From the NCBI RefSeq assembly GCF_002952775.1, contig NZ_CP025066.1:2418001-2482000 (forward strand): a stretch of 64,000 nucleotides of DNA, in the 5' to 3' direction. This DNA is from Halalkaliarchaeum desulfuricum (GTDB lineage Archaea; Halobacteriota; Halobacteria; Halobacteriales; Haloferacaceae). Below the pieces are notes generated by a model, which saw nothing but the letters and a program-made list of their open reading frames with translations, had not been told where the DNA came from and did no database searches. Shown piece after piece: positions 18,994 through 27,173 of this stretch. The stretch's first letter is position 1. The number at the start of each line of letters is the position of its first letter. Position numbers and translations under genes: made by a program.

Positions 18994-19614
18994 ATGACTG
19001 TCGAGATTACGCGTGAGTTGATCGCCGAACGGCTCGGGAGTGTGACATACGACCGGTTTCTGTTCTACCTGATGGGGCCGTACAAGTCGTTCAACCTCAA
19101 CTACGTCCTCAGCGAGGAGGAACGTCGTGAGATCGACATCGAGGATCTTCCCGGACCGTTACGCCGACTCTTTCGGAACAAAGACGACATCAACGAGGCA
19201 CAGGCACTCTTGCGACGCGTCCAGGGGAAACTTCGAACCGATCCGGGAGTGAATGCGTTTCTCGCGCTCGACCTCGACATCGATACTGATTCGGTGGATG
19301 CGGTTACGCAGAGCATCGAATACGCCCGATGTAGCAACGCAACCGCGTTCGTGGTGCCGTTCCTCGGTCACAATTTTGGCGTCGGGGAAGAGGCGGGCAG
19401 TATCCTGGAAAACCTCGCGGACACTCGCGGTGAACGATTGATTTTCGTCCACGAGGATGACGTGACGAGTGCGATGATTCGGTCGGCGTCCGTCCGGTGG
19501 GATTTGGGCGTCGAAACCTACGAGACTGAGGACGAACTCGTGGCCAAACTACGTCGGTTCGCCGGCGGAATCATGCATCGCGAACGACGGGGAGAATTCG
19601 GTCGGTTGGACTGA
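18994..19614 (+). CDS. DUF7509-like haloarchaeal protein, possible nucleoside deoxyribosyltransferase/TIR-like fold
   Basis: The 206-residue protein starts with a helix, then RFLFYLMGPYKSFNLNYVL. Later it has FLALDLDIDTDSVDAV, AFVVPFLGHNFGVGEEAGSIL and RLIFVHEDD. The MGPY strand and the GxGxExG helix recall nucleoside 2-deoxyribosyltransferase or TIR-like folds, in which the glutamate of that helix is catalytic. I believe it is the family labelled DUF7509 in haloarchaea, but no biochemical role is known to me. The fold suggestion is inference. Confidence 0.5.
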   Translation: MTVEITRELIAERLGSVTYDRFLFYLMGPYKSFNLNYVLSEEERREIDIEDLPGPLRRLFRNKDDINEAQALLRRVQGKLRTDPGVNAFLALDLDIDTDSVDAVTQSIEYARCSNATAFVVPFLGHNFGVGEEAGSILENLADTRGERLIFVHEDDVTSAMIRSASVRWDLGVETYETEDELVAKLRRFAGGIMHRERRGEFGRLD

Positions 19615-19972
19615 AAACTAATGGATCCCATCTCGACTATCGTGGCACCGTCGGGTTATGATATCGGTCCGTACGATGCCGTGAGGTCGCAGACTAGATC
19701 CGCTGGATCGACCCCCCGGGACTGGTCTGGGAAAGGACGGAAGGTATGGCTTCCGTCCTGTTGACGTCCGCTTCTCGATTCAACGGATTCGAATACGCAC
19801 GCCGTTGTGGGTTATCTTACCAAATAGTATGTCCAATTGAACAGTATTGGGTCCTAAGAATACGCCTCGACGGGAGGATGCGCTGCCAGTCATCATTGAC
19901 GTTTCGACCACCGAACTGTGGAACGGCAACATGTATATGATCTCGTACCAGAAATCGATGGTGTGATTATCA
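19615..19972. other. Intergenic region before methionine adenosyltransferase
   Basis: This 358-base gap contains a 10-base perfect hairpin (19734-19759, listed separately) and an ATGTATATGA TATA candidate at 19931-19940 for the downstream gene. No open reading frame here shows protein-like sequence. Confidence 0.4.
19734..19759. repeat. Perfect 10-bp stem hairpin
   Basis: AGGACGGAAG pairs exactly with CTTCCGTCCT around the six-base loop GTATGG. No T-tract follows, so a simple terminator for the upstream gene is not well supported. A structured RNA or protein-binding dyad is possible. Confidence 0.5.
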
Positions 19973-21130
19973 ATGAGTTCTCTCCCTATAACCGTCTCGT
20001 CGATCGATGGCGACCCAATTGAGGATCGTCAGGCGGAATTCGTCGAGCGAAAGGGCTTCGGCCATCCCGATACCATCTGTGACGGGATCGCCGAAGCTGT
20101 ATCGCGGGCACTCTGTCGAGAATACCAGGCAGAATTTGGTCGCGTCCTTCACCACAACACGGATAGCGTCCTGTTGATTGCGGGTGACTCGACGCCTGAG
20201 TTCGGCGGCGGATCACTCAATTCGCCCATCAGGATCGTTCTCGGCGGGCAGGCGACGGCGGAGGTCGAAGACACGACAATTCCGATCAACGAGATCGCCG
20301 AACAGGCGGCCCATGGGTATCTGGAGACGCATTTCGAGCACTTACCAAGCGGCTACGTCGATATCTGGCCGCATCTGGGCCCAACCTCCGTGGATCTCCA
20401 GGATCTGTTCGATCGAGGTGACGTGCTGGCGAACGACACGAGTATCGCTATCGGATATGCGCCGCTCTCGGGGACCGAAGAAATTGTCAAAACGCTGGAG
20501 CCGAGAATCTGGCAGGAGGTCGACGCTGCAGGCAAAGATGTCAAAGTAATGGCAGCTCGGTCGAATGGCCATCTCCACCTCGTCATTGCGACCGCGATTA
20601 TTTCCTCACAGGTTTCTTCGGTAGAGGAGTACTTGGACGTGAAAGGGAAGGTCCGGGACCTTGCACTTGCGCATGCGCGAGCCCGAACGGACCGAGAGGT
20701 CCGTGTCGACGTGAATACTGCCGATAATCCGGACAACGAAATCGTGTACATCACCGAAACGGGACTGTCCGCCGAAGACGGTGACGACGGTGGAGTCGGA
20801 CGTGGAAATCGGGTTACTGGATTGATCACGCCCCATCGCCACATGAGTATGGAGGCGACAGCCGGAAAGAATCCGATTTCACACGTCGGGAAACTCTACA
20901 ACGTCCTCGCAAAACGGACGGCAGAGCGAATCGCCACCGAAACTGATGCGACCTTCGCAAACGTGCACATGGTCTCCGAGATTGGGATGCCGATCGCAGA
21001 ACCTGACGCTGTCGATGTCGAAGCGGCAACGACGAATCACAGCGAGATAGCGGACATCGTCCGGAGCGAAGCAAGGAAGTTAGACGAGATCACGACGGAT
21101 ATCATCGCGGGCGACGTTGAACTGTTTTGA
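19973..21130 (+). CDS. mat: Archaeal-type S-adenosylmethionine synthetase, divergent
   Basis: The 385-residue protein is an archaeal MAT, which makes S-adenosylmethionine from methionine and ATP. Recognisable blocks are VERKGFGHPDTICDGI, HHNTDSVLLIAG, VNTADNPDNEIVYIT, GDDGGVGRGNRVTGLITP and MSMEATAGKNPISHVGKLYN. It is about 15-20 residues shorter than the haloarchaeal MATs I remember and departs from them in the middle (SGYVDIWPHLGPTSVDLQ). It may therefore be a second, acquired copy. Its neighbours are the AT-rich hydrogenase genes. Confidence 0.92.
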   Translation: MSSLPITVSSIDGDPIEDRQAEFVERKGFGHPDTICDGIAEAVSRALCREYQAEFGRVLHHNTDSVLLIAGDSTPEFGGGSLNSPIRIVLGGQATAEVEDTTIPINEIAEQAAHGYLETHFEHLPSGYVDIWPHLGPTSVDLQDLFDRGDVLANDTSIAIGYAPLSGTEEIVKTLEPRIWQEVDAAGKDVKVMAARSNGHLHLVIATAIISSQVSSVEEYLDVKGKVRDLALAHARARTDREVRVDVNTADNPDNEIVYITETGLSAEDGDDGGVGRGNRVTGLITPHRHMSMEATAGKNPISHVGKLYNVLAKRTAERIATETDATFANVHMVSEIGMPIAEPDAVDVEAATTNHSEIADIVRSEARKLDEITTDIIAGDVELF

Positions 21131-21162
21131 CGCGTCTTCGACGGTCTACTTCGCTCTTGGCA

Positions 21163-21411
21163 TCACTCCGCCAGTCGGTTGTAGAGTCGCCCGAACAGGT
21201 ATCCAAGGATGTATGCATCGGTAAATCCTAGAACCGTTCCCCAGACGAGATCCCCTGGCTTGGGACTGTACCCCGGATAAAGGTCTGCCAGCAAGCGTCG
21301 CCACCGCTCTCCATACTCCGTGCCAGCCATGAGTTCCAAGAAGGCGACCGCTGTACCCCATATGATACCGGCTGTGAGGCCGAGTGCACGTGCATCGACT
21401 TTCGCTGCCAT
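21163..21411 (-). CDS. Small two-TM protein of the archaeal holin-like family
   Basis: The 82-residue protein has two hydrophobic helices. The pattern ARALGLTAGIIWGTAVAFLEL, LADLYPGYSP, GTVLGFTDAYILGYLFGRLYNRL is that of a small archaeal family often labelled bacteriophage holin. That name is by resemblance only. The proteins are chromosomal, and I see no phage genes nearby. It is convergent with mat and divergent from the hydrogenase operon. Confidence 0.7.
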   Translation of the reverse strand: MAAKVDARALGLTAGIIWGTAVAFLELMAGTEYGERWRRLLADLYPGYSPKPGDLVWGTVLGFTDAYILGYLFGRLYNRLAE

Positions 21412-21645
21412 AGCTGGGATTTCGCTCGGATCACGTAAAAATCAGTTCATGATTCCGGTAGTCTGAGATGTTTCCACAGGTTTAGTATAATTCCAAAAGA
21501 TCAGCCAGTGTACTAAGGCTAACCAGAACACGTGAGAGTAAATTGTGGCCTGTGTTAACGGACCTGTATATTAATTTCTCATCAGTTGAGAAAATTACAC
21601 TGGTTTTACGCAGGAGTACGTCTCTTGTCCAAATGGGATGAGTAT

Positions 21646-21656
21646 AGTTATAAACA
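21646..21656 (+). promoter_or_regulatory. TATA box of the hydrogenase operon
   Basis: AGTTATAAACA lies 31-41 bases before the hydB ATG at 21687, giving a short leader with an AAGGA Shine-Dalgarno-like element at 21671-21675. It is the only good promoter before the five-gene cluster. Confidence 0.6.
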
Positions 21657-21686
21657 CAGCAGTGAAGTGTAAGGAATGCTTTAGAT

Positions 21687-22736
21687 ATGAAAATTATAGA
21701 CAAACCTGAGTTTACCACATTAATCGATGAGAAGATCTCGTCTGAGCCACGAGATGTGGTTGGTGTACAGGACGATGGTGAAAAGTACGTTTTCGATGAA
21801 CTCGAGACAGCAGATGATCTCGCGCTGGATTACGACGTGACGATGCTCTCCCCGAAGAAATATATTATGCCCCAACGCGAGACATATCTGGAGTATCAAA
21901 AAAGTAATGGTGACTACGAGTGGCGGGCCAAGACAAATCCAGAGGGAAAGGTCATTGTCGGGATCCATCCCTACGACCTAGTTGCAATCGAACAACTCGA
22001 TAAAATATTTATTGACACGTTTAAGGACGAACCTTACCGAGCAAAGCGCGAGAATTCGCTTCTCATCGGCGTGAACATGCAGAAGGCCAGTGAGACGGCA
22101 TTCGCCGGCAGCATGGGCACGGCGACAACCGATTCGGGATACGATCTCTTATTGACCGAACTCGGGGATCGATATGCCATCGAAATCGGCACCCTCGAGG
22201 GAAAAGAGTTCCTCGCACCCGCCGAGACCAGAACGGCAAGATCCGAAGAGATTGAGGAAGTCAACCGGATCGAAGAAGAAGATATCCCAGATCTGTTTGA
22301 AAACGAACTTGAATTTTCACCCGATGAGTTACCAACAGTGCTTGAAGAAAACTACGACAATATGGAATTTTGGGAAGATTACTCCGAGAATTGTGTCTCC
22401 TGTGGGACGTGCAACCTGGTCTGTCCAACGTGTTGTTGTTTCAGCGTTGAGATGACCCGAGACCTCGATGGAAAGGGCGGCAAACAGACCCGCCGTTGGG
22501 ACGGCTGTTTGCTCGAAGACTTTGCCGCAGTCGCGGGAGACGAGAACTTCCGTGAAGAAAAAGCCGAACGACATAGGCATCGGTTAATGCGGAAAGGAAG
22601 GTACATCTACGAACGATATGGCGATATCGCATGCATCGGGTGTGGCCGATGTACGTCAGAATGTGTTCCCAACGTTGCAGATCCCTGCGATATATACAAC
22701 AAACTCAAAAAGGAGATGACTGCCAATGCGCAGTAG
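21687..22736 (+). CDS. hydB: [NiFe]-hydrogenase group 3b-type beta subunit (iron-sulfur electron transfer)
   Basis: The 349-residue protein matches HydB, the sulfhydrogenase beta subunit, which passes electrons between the hydrogenase module and the flavin subunit. An N-terminal domain of about 200 residues (MPQRETYLEY, VIVGIHPYDLVAIEQLDKIF) is followed by two 4Fe-4S motifs. The first is C236xxC239xxC242xxxC246, with extra cysteines at 249-251. The second is C316xxC319xxC322xxxC326P. Codons are clearly richer in A and T than in the core genes. It overlaps hydG by 11 bases, and the AAGGAGATGA before the hydG start lies inside this gene. Confidence 0.9.
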   Translation: MKIIDKPEFTTLIDEKISSEPRDVVGVQDDGEKYVFDELETADDLALDYDVTMLSPKKYIMPQRETYLEYQKSNGDYEWRAKTNPEGKVIVGIHPYDLVAIEQLDKIFIDTFKDEPYRAKRENSLLIGVNMQKASETAFAGSMGTATTDSGYDLLLTELGDRYAIEIGTLEGKEFLAPAETRTARSEEIEEVNRIEEEDIPDLFENELEFSPDELPTVLEENYDNMEFWEDYSENCVSCGTCNLVCPTCCCFSVEMTRDLDGKGGKQTRRWDGCLLEDFAAVAGDENFREEKAERHRHRLMRKGRYIYERYGDIACIGCGRCTSECVPNVADPCDIYNKLKKEMTANAQ

Positions 22737-23586
22737 TACATCCGAAAAATTCGACATCAAAGAAAACGAGTACCAACCAGTTAACGGAACCATCACTCGA
22801 ACTCATAATTTCACTGAGGACGATAAACTATTCGAGATTCAACTGCTAGAAGGTAAAGACCTCGGCCATCAGCCCGGGCAGTTCGTCATGTTGCTCGTTC
22901 CCAATGTGGGCGAGGTACCAATTTCGGTCACGTCCTCGCCGACAAAACCAGGCCCATTTGAGTTGACGATCCGCGCGGTCGGTAACGTCACAAACGCGAT
23001 TCACAAAATGGGGCCGGGCGACTCCGTCGGGATTCGGGGACCATATGGCACTGGATTCAAACCAGAAATTTTCGAAGGCGAGGACATGCTCTATATCGCC
23101 GGGGGGATCGGTCTCGCCCCACTGCGGTCGATGATAAACTATTCGCTGGACAATCGAGAGAAATTCGGAGATTTGACGACAGTATATGGAGCTAAAGAGC
23201 CGGCAGAGCAACTGTATACTGATGAACTCCAGGATTGGAAGGAACGCGACGACATGGAATATCTGGAAACGGTTGATCAGTGTCCTACAGATCAGGAATG
23301 GGAAGGGCGGATAGGAGTTATCACGACATGTATTCCTGATGTCAATATCGACCCTGACACGACGAAGGTGCTTGTTTGTGGACCGCCAGTAATGTACCAA
23401 TTTGTCCTCGAAGAATTGGACGATTTGGCTGTTCCTGATGAGAATATCTACCTCTCACTGGAACGGAACATGCACTGTGGTCGCGGACTCTGCGGCCACT
23501 GTCAAATGAATGAATTATACGTCTGTACGGACGGCCCGGTATTCAATTATCCTGAGGTGCGAGATAAAGAGGAGGCTGAAGTATGA
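22726..23586 (+). CDS. hydG: [NiFe]-hydrogenase group 3b-type gamma subunit (FAD/NAD(P) reductase)
   Basis: The 286-residue flavoprotein belongs to the ferredoxin-NADP reductase/PyrK-like family and is the NAD(P)-reacting subunit. The FAD-binding barrel includes GQFVMLLVP and VPISVTSSP. The nucleotide domain starts at AGGIGLAPLRSMI near residue 125 and includes VLVCGPPVMYQF. A [2Fe-2S] site near the C-terminus has C251, C256, C259 and C267, followed by TDGPVF. Its start follows a strong Shine-Dalgarno sequence. It overlaps hydD by four bases. Confidence 0.9.
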   Translation: MRSSTSEKFDIKENEYQPVNGTITRTHNFTEDDKLFEIQLLEGKDLGHQPGQFVMLLVPNVGEVPISVTSSPTKPGPFELTIRAVGNVTNAIHKMGPGDSVGIRGPYGTGFKPEIFEGEDMLYIAGGIGLAPLRSMINYSLDNREKFGDLTTVYGAKEPAEQLYTDELQDWKERDDMEYLETVDQCPTDQEWEGRIGVITTCIPDVNIDPDTTKVLVCGPPVMYQFVLEELDDLAVPDENIYLSLERNMHCGRGLCGHCQMNELYVCTDGPVFNYPEVRDKEEAEV

Positions 23587-24386
23587 GCGCGAAACCAAAA
23601 GTTGCATTTTTTGACTTTGCTGGATGTGAAGGCGATCAGCTCGAAATCATCAATCTCGAAGACCGCCTGCTTGACCTTGTGGAAGTCGTCGATATCGTCA
23701 GTTTTCGGGAAGCTATGTCCGAACATAGCGACGATTATGAGATTGCATTTGTTGAGGGGTCGATAACGACACAGCACGATCTCGAACGACTTGAAAAAGT
23801 ACGGTCGAATGCTGACATCCTCATCGCGATTGGCGCTTGTGCGACTATCGCCGGTGTCAATGCCATCCGGAATGACCAAGATTTCGAGAAGGTCAAAGAA
23901 AGAGTCTACGGTGAAGATGCAGAACTTTTCGACGATCCTGATGCCGAATTATTTGAGGCGTTTGAAAAGGCATATCCGGCACAGGCATTTGTTGATGTCG
24001 AATACCAAGTTCCAGGATGTCCAATTGATGGAGACGAATTCATCCAAATGATCACTCTGCTTTTGGAGGGTGGTGACCCTTCCTTGCCAAATCATGCAGT
24101 CTGTGTGGACTGCAAAATCGAAGAAAACACATGCACATTTGAGCGAGGCGAAACGTGTCTCGGGCCAATAACACGCGGTGGTGGATGCGATGCGACCTGC
24201 GTCACTCAAGGAGCTCGATGCTGGGGATGTCGCGGTATGGTCGATAATCCAGATGACGACGTATATGAAGAAGTGCTCCAGGAATACGACGTGACGACCG
24301 AACAATTGGTAAATGAATTTACGCTATACTGGAGCTGGGAGCGTAATCCAGAATATCCAGCCGAACCCCCGGAGGTGCAACAATGA
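23583..24386 (+). CDS. hydD: [NiFe]-hydrogenase group 3b-type delta (small) subunit
   Basis: The 267-residue small subunit should carry three iron-sulfur clusters from the NiFe site to HydB. The proximal-cluster motif reads C15-E-G-D18 where CxxC is normal, with the other ligands at C86 (IGACATIAG) and C146 (PGCPIDGD). The C-terminal Cys-rich segment has VDCKIEENTC, GETCLGPIT, GGCDATC and ARCWGCRGM, typical of group 3 small subunits. Aspartate as fourth ligand is known from the group 1h enzyme of Ralstonia, so the change need not inactivate the protein. GGAGG precedes the ATG. Confidence 0.9.
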   Translation: MSAKPKVAFFDFAGCEGDQLEIINLEDRLLDLVEVVDIVSFREAMSEHSDDYEIAFVEGSITTQHDLERLEKVRSNADILIAIGACATIAGVNAIRNDQDFEKVKERVYGEDAELFDDPDAELFEAFEKAYPAQAFVDVEYQVPGCPIDGDEFIQMITLLLEGGDPSLPNHAVCVDCKIEENTCTFERGETCLGPITRGGGCDATCVTQGARCWGCRGMVDNPDDDVYEEVLQEYDVTTEQLVNEFTLYWSWERNPEYPAEPPEVQQ

Positions 24387-25711
24387 GCCAGGATATTAGT
24401 ATCGAGGGTGACCTTGTCACTCGCGTCGAAGGACACGGAGAAGTTCTTGTCAACGCTACGAATGGTGAGCTCGAAGAATGCGAGTGGCAAGTTGTCGAAT
24501 CTCCAAGGTTTTTCGAGTCGATGGTCGTCGGTCGAAGCTGGGATGAAACTCATCATATAGTCTCGAGAATTTGTGCCATCTGTTCAGCCACCCATACAAT
24601 GACCGCATTAAAAGCCATCGAGGATGGCTTAAATATCGACGTCTCTCGGCAAGATCGGAAACTCCGGAAACTTGTTCTCGCCGGCGAAACGATCCAAAGT
24701 CACGTCCTGCACTTGGGCTATCTCGCACTGCCGGATCTCGCTGGAAAGAAATCTGTCATCCCGATGGCCGATACTCATGAGGAAGAGGTAAAAACGGTCA
24801 TCCGACTCCACGAGTTGGGTAATGACATGCTCAGAACCTTCGAGGGTCGAGCCTCACATGGACAGCGAACAATTCCGGGAGGATTCACACAAATTCCTGA
24901 CGAGTCCGAGCTCAAAGAGATTGAAACGGCTCTCGAAAACTCTTGGGACGATGTCGAAGCCGTTGTGGATCTGATCCTCTCACTCGCCGAGCAACTCCCT
25001 GATTTCACCAGAGAGACAGAGTTTATCTCGCTAACCCATCCCGACGAATACGCCCTCTATGATGGGGTACCATATTCGTCTGACACAGGGGAACTCGATC
25101 TCGATAACTACGAGGATATCGTCAATGAGCATGTGGTCGAGCAATCGACGGCGAAGTTCACCAAACACAACCGCAAATCCTACATGGTAGGTGCACTGGC
25201 TCGGGTCAATAACAACTACGACCAACTCTCGCCAAAAGCCAAAGAGGTTGCCGAGTCGTTTGGACTCGAGCCAGTCTGTCACCAACCGTTCATGAACAAC
25301 GTCGCGCAACTCGTGGAAACCGCCCATCTTATCGAGAACTCGCTCGATTTGATCGATGAACTGCTCGAGGCTGGCCTAGAAGAACAATCGGACTACCACA
25401 AACCTGATGTGGACGTCACGGCCGGCCGAGGAATCGGTGCAACTGAAGCTCCTCGGGGCATTCTTTTCCACGATTACACCTTCGACGAGGATGGTATTGC
25501 CGAGCGTGGCAATTGCGTGATCCCCACTAACCAGAATCACGCGAATATCCAACATGACATGGAGAAAATGGTGCCGACGATGATCGATCAACCCCAAGAT
25601 CAGATCCAACACACACTCGAGATGTTAGTCAGGGCGTACGATCCCTGTATTTCTTGCTCGACACACTACCTTGACATCGAATTCGTCGAGAACGAAAACG
25701 AGGGTGAATAA
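24383..25711 (+). CDS. hydA: [NiFe]-hydrogenase group 3b-type alpha (large, catalytic) subunit
   Basis: The 442-residue large subunit holds the NiFe(CN)2CO site. The N-terminal L1 motif is RIC64AIC67SATH71, with Ala in place of the more usual Gly. The C-terminal L5 motif is DPC422ISC425STH428, so all four metal-binding cysteines are present, and EAPRG supplies the conserved arginine. A 14-residue tail after H428 is the expected target of the maturation protease encoded next. These features separate it from complex I NuoD-type proteins, which lack the cysteines. GGAGGTG precedes the start. Confidence 0.93.
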   Translation: MSQDISIEGDLVTRVEGHGEVLVNATNGELEECEWQVVESPRFFESMVVGRSWDETHHIVSRICAICSATHTMTALKAIEDGLNIDVSRQDRKLRKLVLAGETIQSHVLHLGYLALPDLAGKKSVIPMADTHEEEVKTVIRLHELGNDMLRTFEGRASHGQRTIPGGFTQIPDESELKEIETALENSWDDVEAVVDLILSLAEQLPDFTRETEFISLTHPDEYALYDGVPYSSDTGELDLDNYEDIVNEHVVEQSTAKFTKHNRKSYMVGALARVNNNYDQLSPKAKEVAESFGLEPVCHQPFMNNVAQLVETAHLIENSLDLIDELLEAGLEEQSDYHKPDVDVTAGRGIGATEAPRGILFHDYTFDEDGIAERGNCVIPTNQNHANIQHDMEKMVPTMIDQPQDQIQHTLEMLVRAYDPCISCSTHYLDIEFVENENEGE

Positions 25712-26175
25712 TGATCGGGTTTGACGCCGTTATCGGCCTTGGTAACCCCTTCCGTAGGGACGACGGCGTTGGACCAGAACTTATCGAGCGGCTACAGAAC
25801 CGAAACCTCCCAAATACTGATGTGATCGATATCGGTGACCACCCATTTCAACTGATACACGTGGTAAAAGACTATGAAGCAGTCCTCATCGTTGATGCCG
25901 TCGATTTTGGTGGAAAACCAGGTTCATTCAAAGTGTTCGATCCTGCAAAAACCGACACGAATCAGCAACTACGAAGTTCGCACAAAACCGATGTATTCGA
26001 ATTGCTCGAGGTGTCGGACACTATTGGCGAACCGACCAAAGTCAGGATCTTCGGAATCCAACCTAAATCATTTGAACTGAGTGAAGAATTCAGTCCAGAA
26101 ATCCAAGAGACAATCCCTGAATTAACGGAGGAACTTCTCGACACAGTTCGCTCGAGGGGTTGCGTGACGACGTAA
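25711..26175 (+). CDS. Hydrogenase maturation protease (HycI/HyaD family)
   Basis: The 154-residue protein is an M52-type endopeptidase that removes the C-terminal tail of the large subunit after nickel insertion. The family signature GNPFRRDDGVGPELIERL includes the nickel-sensing D17. A second acidic site lies in VDAVDFGGKPG, and the SSHKTD segment has the conserved His. The start codon shares one base with the hydA stop. The hyp genes for NiFe cofactor assembly are not in the window. Confidence 0.92.
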   Translation: MIGFDAVIGLGNPFRRDDGVGPELIERLQNRNLPNTDVIDIGDHPFQLIHVVKDYEAVLIVDAVDFGGKPGSFKVFDPAKTDTNQQLRSSHKTDVFELLEVSDTIGEPTKVRIFGIQPKSFELSEEFSPEIQETIPELTEELLDTVRSRGCVTT

Positions 26176-26376
26176 CTAGTCAACGAGGTGGTTGCACTCC
26201 GCTGGAGAGGGGGATAGTCGCTCCTAACGGTGGGAACATCCGAGGCTGTGTAGTTTGTCAACCATGAACTTGTACGTCCCAATTTTCAACTAAACTGTCT
26301 GATATTGAATTATTTCCTTTGTGGGTGCAAGATGGACGGCGCGTCTGTAGCACACTTTCTTGCAAATTATTTTCGG

Positions 26377-26823
26377 TTATGAGTCGGCAATCATCTTCTC
26401 CCAGCGTTTTGGCGATATCGTACCAAAGCCCGGGTATTCGTTTGTGTGAAAACGCACATAAAGGTGATTACACGTCACCCGCCACGAATACGTGAACGTC
26501 TCGCCATTGTAGTCGATTACCGCGGTCAACGAACGCAGGTTGGGAAGGATATCCTTTCGATAAACGACTTCCGGATGATACCTCGATCCGGGAGCATCCT
26601 CAGCTGCCGTAACGTGAAGCTCACTCGAGAACACATCTTGTTCAAACATCCGCGTCTTGATGGATATCTTCAGGGATTGTGGAGTGGTGAGGTGGTTCTC
26701 GATGAGCACCCCGAATCGAGAAGAGGGCGAATACTCTACCGCTTCGCTTGCTCGGGAGAGACAACCGCTACTCAGGGCGATCCCGCCCACAGAGAGTGTC
26801 CCAAGTAACTCCCGGCGTTTCAT
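26377..26823 (-). CDS. Small Tat/lipobox lipoprotein of unknown function
   Basis: The 148-residue protein begins MKRRELLGTLSVGGIALSSGC, a short twin-arginine-like signal ending in a lipobox with C21 as the lipidated residue. The mature part looks like an immunoglobulin-like beta sandwich (FGVLIENHLTTPQSLKISIKT, FTYSWRVTCNHLYVRFH), as in other haloarchaeal surface lipoproteins. A TATA-like CTATATATTAG on the minus strand at about 26847-26857 supports the start. No specific function is recognised. Confidence 0.65.
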   Translation of the reverse strand: MKRRELLGTLSVGGIALSSGCLSRASEAVEYSPSSRFGVLIENHLTTPQSLKISIKTRMFEQDVFSSELHVTAAEDAPGSRYHPEVVYRKDILPNLRSLTAVIDYNGETFTYSWRVTCNHLYVRFHTNEYPGFGTISPKRWEKMIADS

Positions 26824-27173
26824 GCTCTATCGAATACGACGGTCTAATATATAGGTTCGTCATGAACAAACTGTTCCTTGAGCTTACGCCGGTGGCTCCC
26901 TCATTATCCTGGGGACTATATGTGATTCATTCCGGTTATATGCTCTCTGTCTTGCATGCCTTACTGTCAATTCACTTTTAAAACCGCTGGCGCAGGATGG
27001 ACACCGTGGGATTCGCGAATAGGTTGGAAATATCGTGTCACACGAGGACTGTCCTTGCTATCGGTTGGAAGGCTTCCCACTAGAGACCGAATAGACCGAT
27101 TACGTACGACCATTTGAAAACAGCTCTTTCGCCGGGGCGAATGGTTTTCGTACTGGCGCTTGAGTTGTAACCC
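26824..27173. other. Intergenic region between lipoprotein gene and panE
   Basis: This 350-base gap contains the divergent promoters. A short dyad TTCGCC-GG-GGCGAA at 27128-27141 lies 32 bases before the panE ATG and could be an operator. Frames open here do not resemble proteins. Confidence 0.35.

Noticed and set aside
21163-21411. A prophage, on the basis of the holin-like small protein
   Set aside because: No other phage gene lies nearby, and this small two-helix family is common on archaeal chromosomes.
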